The translations under genes were made by a program, and so were the position numbers. The notes beneath the pieces were generated by a model that was not told the DNA's origin, did no database searches, and saw nothing but the letters and a program-made list of their open reading frames with translations. Shown here piece by piece: positions 44,240 to 54,769 of a stretch of 64,000 nucleotides of DNA. The stretch is from Podocnemis expansa (taxonomy: Eukaryota > Chordata > Testudines > Podocnemididae): NCBI GenBank assembly GCA_007922195.1, contig ML682005.1, positions 35,094,517-35,158,516 on the forward strand, written 5' to 3'. Within the stretch, counting starts at the first letter, position 1; each line of letters begins with the position of its first letter.

Positions 44240-45280
44240 ATTTTGCACTTCTAGCTGCTCCTAAGCTGGGATGCCCATCAGAATTTGGGCAGAATTAGAT
44301 TGTCTCCATGAGACATTCCAAGTTCACTGATTCGTCAAATTCTGATTCAATAATGATCTCTGATATTTAAATGCCTAGCACTATACTGGTTAGGCACTTC
44401 TGAAAATACCATTTGGTGCCTATCTGTGTCTTTAGGTTCCTAAATGCCTTTGGAAATCTGGTCCTAAATACTTTAAGTCATGTTCAGAAATGGGATTTGG
44501 GTGCTTTTGAAAGTTTTAGCCCAAATGCATAAATTAAAATATACCCAGAATGTTTCTTTTAAAACAGAAATAGATAATATGCAAATTACACAGGTTAATT
44601 CCTGTGTGTTTTTCCATCTTTAACTGTTAAAACATTACTGATGTTCACTGTTTCTTTATTTCTTAAGCACCCACTCCCACTCACATTAATCAGTACACAC
44701 TTAAATTAAGTGTACATTAATTGAGTTGAGTTGGTATGTGGCTTTTTGTGTAAAAGCAATTTTTTATATAGGCAAAATAATATCAATATCTGTGAAAAGG
44801 TACATGACCTCATTCACATATTGAAACGTGTATGTTACGGAAGCTGGTGTTTGTTTATTATACATTCACTTAATGGAGGAGAAATTGGTGTTGGAGATAG
44901 TACTCTTATGCTACAATACTGCAATCAGGTCTACCCTGGACTCCAGTAGGAAGTGTTTGCCCATGCATATTCCTAACTTGTGTGGGACAGCAGCACTTGT
45001 TACATGAAAATAGGCAGTGTGGCTAAAAAACAAACAAACAAAAAGGTCAATCTCCATCTTGAAATGTAGGTCTCAGGGATTTCAGGATAGCTGCATCCTA
45101 TATCAGGCTCTGTACTAGAGTTATGTAAATATTACATTAAAATAATTAAATCACTAAATACAAGCTCTCCATGTATTACTGAAAAGTACAACATATCACT
45201 GAACTCAGTGTAAATCTGCACAAGTTCAAGGCCTGCCTGAGCCATAAGCAAGAGCAAGATGTGTCTGTCTAGTCCCTACA
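44240..45280. other. Non-coding stretch, no gene seen
   Basis: AT-rich, no recognisable feature. Confidence 0.5.
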
Positions 45281-45395
45281 ACAGATGGCACGGAGCCATG
45301 TTAATCTGTGTACAGCAAAAACAAGAAAAGCCCTGTGGCACCTTAAAGACTAATAGATTTCTTTGGGCATAAGCTTTCATGGGCTCAAACCCACT

Positions 45396-45445
45396 TCATC
45401 AGATGCATACACTTCATGCATCTGATGAAGTGGGTTGGAGCCCAC
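45396..45445 (+). ncRNA. Hammerhead-like motifs, head to head
   Basis: Plus strand: CTGATGA (45422-45428), an A, stem GTGGG with CCCAC (45441-45445), then AAAA where GAAA is expected. Minus strand: CTGATGA (45402-45396), the same stem and an intact GAAA (45378-45375). The extra A before stem II is the same as at 6662-6690. Confidence 0.45.
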
Positions 45446-45499
45446 AAAAGCTTATGACAGGAGAAATCTGTTAATCTTTAAGGTGCCACAGGACTCTAA

Positions 45500-45960
45500 G
45501 GCTATGTCCACATGTACATCATTATTTTGAAATAAGTTATTTTGAAATGAGTTATTTCAAAATAAAGTCCTTATTTTGAAATAAGTTAATTCAAATTAAA
45601 GGAAAAGCTTAAAGCAAAATATCATGTCCAAACACAGGACTTGCTATTTCACTTTAGGAGAGGGGCACCATGGGCGGTGTGGCAACATGGCCCCCTCCCT
45701 GGGCCATGCCCTCAGCCAATATAGGCTAAAAGGTAGGCACCCTGGGAAGGAGAAGGGAAAAAGTGGGTTTTTTGAGATAATGGTTATTTTGAAATAACAT
45801 GCCCAAATGGCGTTATTTTGAAATAACCATTTCAAAATAACAGCCGTTTCTATTTAAAGATGGTTTAAGCTATTTCGAACTGACGGTTCTTATTTTGAAA
45901 TAAGAATACTTTGTGTGGACCAGTGTTATTTCAAAATAAAAGAGATGTGTGGACATACCC
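45500..45960. repeat. MITE, GGCTATGTCTACAC family, TTATTTCGAAATAA subtype
   Basis: Ends GGCTATGTCCACA and (reverse-complemented) GGGTATGTCCACAC, with TAA duplicated at 45497-45499 and 45961-45963. The interior repeats TTATTTTGAAATAA and relatives, the CpG-decayed form of TTATTTCGAAATAA. Removing it rejoins a PLE tail, which confirms its limits. Confidence 0.8.
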
Positions 45961-45985
45961 TAATTGTTTTTACAATAGACAGCAG

Positions 45986-48900
45986 GATTCTAATGAGGTA
46001 ATAGGGAATATTGCTGTGATAAAGTGTCATGCTGTGGATGAGAAATTAAAACAGAACTCTTCTGACCATTTCTGATCCTACAGCTCTAGCAATGTGGACT
46101 TTCACAATATCAGCAGAGAGCACAACCTGCCATGCTCCTGCAGCAAGCTCCACCTCTAATGTAATTGAAAGAGCAGGCTGATCAATGAGCTGTTCTATAA
46201 TAGCCCAAACCGTCTGAAATAAGTGCTGCACTAATTGTTGGTCAACGACCTTCTTTCATTCCCCACATTTCCATTCAGGAATGATAACGTTTGTTTTAAC
46301 ACTCTGTTCCCTCCTTTCCCACCTCAAAGAGCGACATATTTTAGGAAGAATGTGGGACTGAATTGGTACGCACACATCTACATTGCTATCCACCTAGACA
46401 AGGTTTTTTATGGCACCTGGTACTATTAACTTCATTGCAGAAACCCAACAGACAAAACCAAAAAATGTTATCCACCAGCAATTGTATAGGTAGAAGCTGA
46501 AGATCCCTCTCAGCTGGTGAAGAACCCAACCCCACAGTGGAATGCCCAGTAATTCATTAAGCATGCTTGCTAAGATCTCCCATTTCTTCCTCATGAGCTT
46601 TTTCACCATGAGGTAATTGAACCAAGTATTTGATTATTTCTTTGGAAAAATGGAAGGTTAGGGAAGCCTCATTTATGTCTAAGGACCCAGATTTTTCTTG
46701 TATTTAAAGGAGCGTAAATCTGGTATAATTTTATTGGCGTTAGTGATTTAATTTCTGAGTTACTCTAATGGCACACAGAATTCTAGAATTGGGGTTTCCT
46801 GAATCCTAGTCCTCTCACAGAACTTTTATTAGTTAACAGCCACCAAAGTTTTTTTGAACTGACATGTTTCCAGAATCCACTCATCTTAGTAGAGAAGCAA
46901 ATAAGTTTTTGTTGTCACTGCCCCATTATTCATCAAGTAATTCAATGTAATTAAAAAGCAAAATTTAAAGATTTCCAAGCATGTTGATCATGTTCAATTA
47001 ATCCAGTTTTTTATACCTTAAACCCATCTGACACCATGACTCACTGTTTTCTCTTCTGAGAGCTTATTCTACTGTGAGTCACTCATTACAAATATAATCT
47101 CTATAGTAACCATGATAAGTGGGCTAAGAACATGATCTGGTAAGTGAAGGCTACACTAATGTTTCAATATTATGATGACTTTATGTGAAGGGACCCAAGA
47201 CTGGTATGAAAATATTTTATGACATTATGCACACTCTGGAAAATACTATTTGGATCAGTGAGATGAACTTTTATTTTTGAATATCAAGTAAATAGTCTAT
47301 TAACTGAAAAAGTCTCCACATCCAGCATGTGAAGCAAACACATACTGTAAATGATATTAATAAGAATTCTTAAAAGTAATGCCATAAAAAAAATTAAAAT
47401 ATGATCACAAAAAATCTAGAATTCTATTTCCAGATCTACAACACAGGCCAGTTAATCATACTGTGGTTCAGTTTCCCTACATGCTACATGCAATTAATAT
47501 TAAGTCTTGGTATACACTCTAAAATTCTGGGGGTGATGGGGGGGGGGGGGGAATCACACGTCTTAGCTGCTATGCTTGCAAAACTCCCTCTGTAGATGCT
47601 AGTATGCTGATAGAGTGCTTTTGCTGGTGTAGCTAATACTGTTCAGGGAGATGACATAGCTAGGCCATCAGAAATCCTTTTATAAAAATGTGCTCTAATA
47701 AGTTCTGAGATGCTTGGAGATTTAATTCATTAATGCTTAGGAAACACAACTATCCTTGGATGGAGGTACTATGGAAATACAAAAGTATTTTTATATGTTT
47801 ATTGCATTCCATAATACTAATATTAGTAATGTCATTCATCATAATGAAGATTAGATGCCATAGGGAAAGCTCACGTTTATTCAGACTATAACCTAATTAC
47901 CCAAACCTATGGAACTCACAAAACTGAGCTGGAAATCTCCAAAACTAAAATGTTTCCCAAGATTTCCGATTTGATCTCTTCTTCTATCATTTAGTCTATA
48001 AACCTTGAAATACAGCTTCTGCCTTCATTTCAATTTCCAGTTCCAGGCAAAAACATGAAGTACAGAGGTAAAGATAGGAACTTTTAAAAAATATATTCAC
48101 AAAAAAAATTACTATCAACAAATTTTGACTTAAGTTCATTTTGGGGGAAGGATTTAGTACTGTGTCTGATTTTGCTTTGTCTGAAGTAGTTACCCATTTC
48201 CGGGATGGCCAGAAATATTTACCTTCTTTGAAAAGTAGAACTTGTCTGTATCTCAGCTGTAGTTCTTTCTACCACTCAACTGCCATCAATATTATTATTT
48301 CTGGAATTATGTGTGCAGGTACTCAATAGGTATTCTCAATGAAGGCAACACTAAAAACAATTATAGTCCAAAATCCAGAAAAAGAAAATATACCTGCATA
48401 GATGCAATCCATGCATTCAGAAATCCTTCATTTTCACTGCAAATTATCGAAGACCTGTGCTAATAGGAGGCTCATATCACATATGCCAGATTTAGTCTCC
48501 CTTGCTCCACAGTTCCCTCCCTTCCAGACCTCTCACCATTCTGTTCTTTTCTATCTAGGTTCTCAGACCACACTCATCACATTAATGTCTGAACTCCTGA
48601 AATGTCTTTCCCCTAATATCTGAATCTTACTCACCCACGCTTTTCTCCATTCCACTGGCCCCAGTGTCATTACCCCCAAATAATACTGAAGTTCAATACT
48701 AGTAATTTAAAGTAAGTAAGTCGTTATCTGACCTGGGTTTTTAAACCTATTGATTGACTGATACACAAAGTATTCACTCTGAAGAAAAAAACTGAATTTG
48801 CAATGAATCAGCTAAAAGGAATCTTTTCATAACTTTCAACAGCCTAAGGCAGTGGTAACTTATGTCATCAGTCACTCTTGGGACAAACATTACAAAGGCA

Positions 48901-49928
48901 TTAGCCACTACACGTTTTGAATGAGTCAGGCGAAGTCTGAGGTAAAACTAGGCATGATTTCAAATTTGTCTGTGCTATTCTTTTTAGTCCTCGAACAATG
49001 TTTTCCTTGGAGAACATGAAATGAAAGTTAGAGAACTTTAAGACAGCTAATATCATACCCCTTAACTTTTCAACACATACAAATTAACTCAACCATATCT
49101 TTGTTCCAAAATTCGTCCTTTTCCCTTCTTGGTAACACAGAGTCCAAAGTTTTAGATTTTCAGACAAACCCCTTCACATTTGAATGCATCCCATGTTGCC
49201 TTCTATACTTGAGAGAAATTCCATGAAAATAGCTGCAAAAAACTTAACTCGTTTGCCTCCTTCAAACCTTCTTCAAACCGCTACTTTATCATATTGTCCA
49301 CAAAAAAACTGGCAGCTGATAACCTGCTGTTGTGCTAAAACTACTCCCAATCACACTGAAAACACTGATCCATTTTTTCCTTGAACTCCTATCTGTCTGG
49401 GTGTATACATCTTTAGTCTCTAATCTAAAACTTTGACTGTAAGCTCTTTGGAACATGACCATCATTCCTTTTGGGCACCTAACACAATAGTCCATGATAA
49501 GGGCTCTTAGGTGCTATGGTAATACAACTAATATCACATAATTAGCTTTACTCACATGAAAGGCTTCAAAGGAAAAATTCAAATGTGCATGTTTGCAGGA
49601 TCAGAAAACAAAGTTTTTAGAAAGAAAAATTTATTTTTCCTGTAAAGCAGCCCTCTTCACTTCTATTTTTATCCCAATTTAAGTATTTCCACAATCTTTC
49701 TACATCTGTTTACTCTGTTACACCAGAACATCAGATTACGTAAATTAGTACTACTTTACTGAAGTCAATGGAACTATACATGAAACATGAAAGCAGGCAT
49801 ATATCCCTGCAACAAATCATGCTGCCAACTTTGTCCACGTATCTGCATAAAAGACACCATCAAAGGACCTAATCAAGCCAGCTGCTCCATCAAAGGGTCC
49901 TTCACCTGCTCATACACTAATGTGATTT
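45986..49928. other. Non-coding stretch, no gene seen
   Basis: AT-rich. A G-run lies at about 47539-47551. GTATACACTCTAAAATTC near 47512 and a TAGCTAATACTGTTCAGGG region near 47630 may be a decayed TIR element. No gene seen. Confidence 0.5.
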
Positions 49929-50015
49929 CACAGAATCATAGAACCACACAGTTGGAAGGGACCTCATGAGGTCATCTAGTCCAACCCCCTGACAAAAAAG
50001 GCAGGACCACTCCCA

Positions 50016-52765
50016 CTAAATTATCCCAACTAGAGTTTTATCCAGCTGGGCCTTAAACATCTCCAAAGACAGAGATTCCACCACCTCCCTAGATAGCCCA
50101 TTCCAATGCTTCACCACCCTCCTAGTAAGAAAGTTCCTCCTAACATCCAGCCTCGACCTCCCCAGCTGCAACTTGAAACCACTGCTCCTTGCTCTATCCT
50201 CTGTTACTACTGAGAACAGCTGAGCTCCATCCTCCTTGGAGCATCCCTTCAGGTAGTTGAAGGTTGCAGTCAAATCCCCCCCACCCCAGTCTTCTCTTCT
50301 GCAGCCTAAAGAAGCCTAGTTCCTTCAGTCTGTCTTCATAGGTCTTGTGCTCCAGCCCCATGATCATTTTTGTTGCCCTCCGCTGGACTCTTTCTAATTT
50401 GTCCATGTCCTTTTTGTAGTGGGGAGCCCAAAACTGGACACAGTATTCCAAATGCAGCCTCACCAGTGAGGAATAGAGGGGAATGATCACATCCCTCAAT
50501 CTGCTGGCAACACTTCTTCTAATGCAGCCCACTATGCCATTGGCCTTTTTCGCCGCAAGAGCACACTGTTGACTCATATCTAGCTTCCCATCCACCAGAA
50601 CCCCCAGGTCCTTTTCTACAGTGCTGCTACTTAGCTGATTGCTCCCCAGCCTGTAGCAGTGCATGGGGTTTTTCCGTCCCAAGTGCAGGACTTTGCATTT
50701 GTCTTTGTTGAACCTCATCAGAGTCCTATTGGCCCACTGCTCAAATTTGTCAAGGTCTTCCTGAATCTTCTCCCTCCTCTCCAGCGTGTCTACCAGTCCC
50801 CCCAGCTTGGTGTCATCTGCAAACTTACTAAGTGTGCAATCAATCCCATCGTCCAGATTGTTAATGAAAATATTGAACAGAACTGGCCCCAAGACCAACC
50901 CCTGGGGCACACCACTCATTACTGGTTGCCAACTAGACATCGAGCCATTGATTCCTACATGCTGAAACCGTTCATCTAGCCAGTTCTCTATCCACCTTAC
51001 AGTCCACACATCCAACCCATATGTCCTTAACTTGCCGACAACAATGCTGTGGGAAACCGTATCAAAAACCTTGCTATAGTCGAGGTATATCACATCAACA
51101 GCTCTTCCTGCATCCACAAATCCAGTCATCTCATCATAGAAGGCGATGAGGTTGGTCAGGCACGATTTACCCTTGGTGAATCCATGCTGACTGTTCCTGA
51201 TCACTCTATTTTCCTCCAAGTGTTTCAGGATAGATTCTTTGAGAATCTGTGCCATGATTTTTCCAAGGATGGAGGTGAGGCTGACAGGTCTGTAATTCCC
51301 TGGGATCCTCCTTTTTCCCTTTCTTGAAGATAGGCACTATATTTGCTATTTTCCAGTCCTCCGGCACCTCCCCCATTCGCCATGAGTTTTCAAAGATAAT
51401 GGCCAGTGGTACTGCTACCTCATTGGCCAACTCCCTCAGCATCCTCGGATGCAGGTCATCCGGACCCATGGACTTGCGCACAGCCAACTTCTTTAGGTAG
51501 TCCCTAACCTGACCTTCCATCACCAAGGGCCTCTCTTTTTCTCTGCAATCTGCCATACCCAGTGTAGTGGGCTGGGAGTTGGCCCTGCCTGTGAAAACTG
51601 AAGTACAAAAAACCATTCAGCAGTTCACTTTTTTCCTCATCCTCCATCATGAGGATACCTGCACTATTAAGTAAGGGACCTACACCAGCCCTGATCCTTT
51701 ATTTGTTATTGACATATTTGTAGAACCCCCTCCTATTATCATTCACATCCCTTGCTAGCCGCAACTCCAATTGTCCTTTGGGCTTTCTGATTTTATCTCT
51801 GCAGTCCTGAGCAATATCTTTATATGCCTCCTTGGTCATCTGTCCAAGCTTCCACTTCCTGTAGGCTTCCTTTTTATGCTTTACCTCAGTGCAGAGTTCT
51901 CTGTTAAGCCACACTGGGCGCCTTCCACATTTGCTGTTCTTTCTGCTCATCAGAATGCTATCTTCCTGTGCCCTTAGCAGTGTTTCTTTAAAATGTAGCC
52001 AGCTCTCTTGGACAGCTTTTCCCTTCAGATCAGCCTCCCAAGAGATCCTGCCCATCAGTTCCCTGAGGGAGCCAAAATCTGCTTTTCTGAAGTCCCGGGC
52101 CTACGTTTTCCTTCTTTCCATTAATCAGCATCTTGAACTCTATCATCTCATGGTTATTGCTGCCCAGGTTGCCATTAACTTCTATGTCCCCAGTCAATTC
52201 TTCTGTTTGTGAGCAGGAGGTCAAGAGGTGCAAGGCCCCTCGTTGGTTCCTCCAGCATTTGTGCCAGGAAGTTGTCCTCAGCACTCTCCAAAAACTTTCT
52301 GGATTGCCTGTGCACTGCTGTATTTGCTTCCCAGCAGATGTCCAGGTAATTGAAGTCCCCCAAGAGAACCAGGGCCTGTGATCTGGAAACTTCTGCCAGT
52401 TGTCCATAGAATGCCTCATCCACCTCCTCCTTCTGGTCTGGAGGTCTATAGCAGACACTCGCCATAACACCCCCATTGTTGCCCTCTCCTCTAAGCTTAA
52501 CCCACAGATTTTTAACTGGCTCAGTTCCACTTCCATAATGGAGCTCTGAGCAGTCATAGAGCTCTTTTACATATAGTGCTACTCCTCCCCCTCTTCTTCC
52601 CTGCTTGTCCTTCCTGAACAACTTATACCGATCCATGGTAGAGCTCCAGTCATGCGAGCTATCCCACCACGTCTCTGTTATTCCAATTATATCATAGTTC
52701 TTTGTCTGTGCCAGTACTAGCAATTCTTCATGCTTGTTTCCCAGGCTCCTCGCATTCGTGTACAA
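50016..52765 (-). pseudogene. CR1 ORF2: APE endonuclease - reverse transcriptase, frameshifted
   Basis: Minus strand. The APE-type endonuclease (52765 to about 52200) shows [21 protein letters not shown] and LLGDFN. The conserved linker follows in two other frames (to 51699). The RT begins at 51616 with KSMGPDDLHPRML and KKGKKEDP, changes frame near 51280, and runs to 50194 with [34 protein letters not shown] and the catalytic FADDTKL. The C-terminal end (LDVRRNFLTRRVVKHWN) is in yet another frame. I count five frame changes, so it cannot be active. In active CR1 it nicks the target and reverse-transcribes the RNA from its 3' end. Confidence 0.9.
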
Positions 52766-53046
52766 GCACGTAGGAAACCTGGCTGATTGCCCTACTTTCC
52801 TGTGTCAATTTTCAATTCTATTGCACCTCCTTGCATTTTCTGCTGGGATTGTTCTCCCACACCTGTCTCAGATATTAGCGCTTCATTAGAACATGTAACA
52901 CAATTATTTGATCCCCCCCATATTCCAACTACCTTCTCTTTCATCCCTGGTGTTACAGTCCCAGCACCCCCCAAGTTCCATCCCTTCCCCCAGGTCTCCT
53001 ACATTGTCACTTACCTGTGGGATTTGGTCTCCTTCCCCCTTCAAAC

Positions 53047-53631
53047 CTACTTTAAAGCCCTCGTCACTAGGTCAGCCAGTCTGTGTCTGAATGTGCTCTC
53101 CCCATTCCTCGACAGATGGAGTCCATCTCTGCCTACCAGTCCTTCTTCCTGGAACAGCAATCCATGGTCGAGGAAGCCAAAGCCCTCCTGATGACACCAT
53201 CTTTGCAGCCAGGCATTCACCTCCAGTATGCATCTGTCTCTACTCAGGCCCCTACCCTTGACCGGAAGGATTGAGAACACCAGCTGTGCTCCAAACTCCT
53301 TCACCCACCCTCCCAGAGCCCTGTAGTCACCTTTGATCTGCCAAGGATCACCTCTCACAGTACCATTGGTTCCCACATGGATGAGAAACGTGGGGTAGTA
53401 GTCAGATGGGCATATGATTCTCGACAATCCCTCCATAACATCTCGGATGCGGGCACCTGGCAGGCAGCATATCTCCTGATAGGCCTTGTCAGGGTGACAG
53501 ATGGGTGCTTCTGTCCCCCTCAGAAGTGAGTCCCCAAGCACCACATCCCTATGTTTCCTCCTAGCTGTGGTGGCTGAGATCCTCCGAGCCTCAGGGGTGC
53601 ATGGCGTCTCCTGTTCTACCTCATCCATCAT
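53047..53631 (-). pseudogene. CR1 ORF1 C-terminal SGNH/GDSL esterase domain, partial
   Basis: An open frame of 194 residues, 5'-truncated. VLGDSLLRG contains the esterase Ser (residue 35), HVGTNG the oxyanion-type Asn (near 89), and DGLHLS the Asp169/His172 pair, so the SGNH catalytic set is intact. CR1 ORF1 proteins are known to carry such an esterase after an N-terminal domain, which is missing here. The first Met is near the break and need not be a real start. Order relative to ORF2 is normal. Confidence 0.85.
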
Positions 53632-53636
53632 CTCTA

Positions 53637-54209
53637 GCCATCATGTGCCAGAAATGCCCCCAAGCCTTATACATTGAACAAACAGAACAATCCCTATGCA
53701 GAAGATTAAATGCACACAAAACTAACATCAGAAATCACAACAAAAACACAGTTGCTGAGCACGTCCATCTTCCTAATCACTCCACTGATGATTTGTTAAC
53801 AATGGTCATCAAGCAAATCAATGGGACATCAAGACTTCAAACAGAAACAGCCAAAATTGAAGTAATATGCAAATTAGATAGTGTGAAAGAAGGGCTGAAT
53901 CATGTCTATGGATTACTTTCACATTATAACAGGTAATGTGACTTCACCGTCCCTCTGCGTGCTGTTTCCTCGCGTTTGAATTCTTACAAATGCTCTGATT
54001 TGCTGTTGCAGCTTGACCTGATCCCATGTCTTGCACTCCCCTGCATTTATTTTCATCCATTTCTGTAAGTTCTCTTTCTTCAAAGCATCTGACAAAGTGG
54101 GATATTCTCTCATGAAAGCTCATGCGATAAACAAATCTGTTAGTCTAAGTGCCACAAGACTCCTTGCTTTTTTTGCTTTACTAGACTAACATGGCTGCCC
54201 CTTTGGAAC
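53637..54209 (+). mobile_element. Penelope-like element, 5'-truncated
   Basis: Starts at the endonuclease domain and runs through the 3' untranslated region, a hammerhead-like motif (CTGACAA at 54089-54095, GTGGGA stem, GAAA at 54114-54117) and the full tail ending CCCCTTTGGAAC at 54209. This end sequence fixes the outer limit of the palindromic copies. Confidence 0.7.
53640..53936 (+). pseudogene. PLE GIY-YIG endonuclease relic
   Basis: The open frame covers CQKCPQALYIEQ, LCRRLNAHKTNI, VAEHVHLPNHS and AKIEVICKLDSV, ending in LLSHYNR and a stop. It matches the copy at 8417-8725 in order and length. The Gly of the Y-x-G core is replaced by Glu (YIEQ), which should disable the nuclease. The basic residues after SLC are kept here although changed in the other copy. 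No RT is present upstream; CR1 sequence in the opposite direction lies there instead. Confidence 0.65.
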
Positions 54210-54657
54210 ATCATTTAAGCGATTCTCTTTTGTTAACCATTCTACTAAGGAGTCATTTTCCTTCACATGGGACTATATATTTAACTTTTGCATGCCTCAT
54301 CATATCCATACAACCTTTTCAGTAATGCTGAATGCCATCACCTGTCAGCAGTTTCCAGTAATTCCTCTGTGAAAGCTATAGTTTTATTTATTATGCATAG
54401 CCTATGAATTTATTAGCTTTGCTTAAATGCCATTAAGAAAGAATACGTTTCTAAATAACACAGGTAAAAGAAATTTAACTGCCATTTTTAAAAAACAGTT
54501 ATCACTCAGCATATGTGATAAAATTTATTGGGATTTCAAGATTGGAATAAAATTGGTTTTACAATTGGACCCACAATACTAAATGTGAGTTTTAGGATTC
54601 CTTTCCAAAATTAGTGGCATGCATACTTTATATATCGTTATGTGTGCACCCACCAAA

Positions 54658-54660
<3 letters not shown>
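54210..54660. other. Non-coding stretch, no gene seen
   Basis: AT-rich spacer. Confidence 0.5.
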
Positions 54661-54661
<1 letters not shown>

Positions 54662-54709
<48 letters not shown>

Positions 54710-54719
54710 NNNNNNNNNN

Positions 54720-54766
<47 letters not shown>
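54662..54766. repeat. (CA)n microsatellite with a 10-N gap
   Basis: A near-perfect CA dinucleotide run, interrupted by ten unresolved bases at 54710-54719. The true length is unknown. Confidence 0.95.

Positions 54767-54769
<3 letters not shown>

Larger units (their letters stand above)
45285..45985. mobile_element. Palindromic Penelope-like insertion split by a MITE
   Basis: The left arm (minus) and right arm (plus) of a PLE 3' region from a second subfamily (tail CTTTAAGGTGCCAC) face away from each other. Both arms retain a hammerhead-like core: CTGATGA at 45396-45402 (minus) and 45422-45428 (plus), separated by a 19-nt spacer that is itself partly palindromic (ATGCAT at both ends). The right tail is interrupted at 45500-45960 by a MITE and resumes with TTGTTTTTACA at about 45964. 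Confidence 0.7.
49929..53636 (-). mobile_element. CR1 LINE, long but frameshifted
   Basis: About 3.7 kb on the minus strand. The 3' end at 49929 has the CR1 terminus (TGGTTCTATGATTCTGTG on the minus strand). It includes the C-terminal part of ORF1 (esterase) and ORF2 (endonuclease, RT). The 5' end is cut in ORF1 at about 53636, exactly where a plus-strand PLE begins. Confidence 0.92.
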
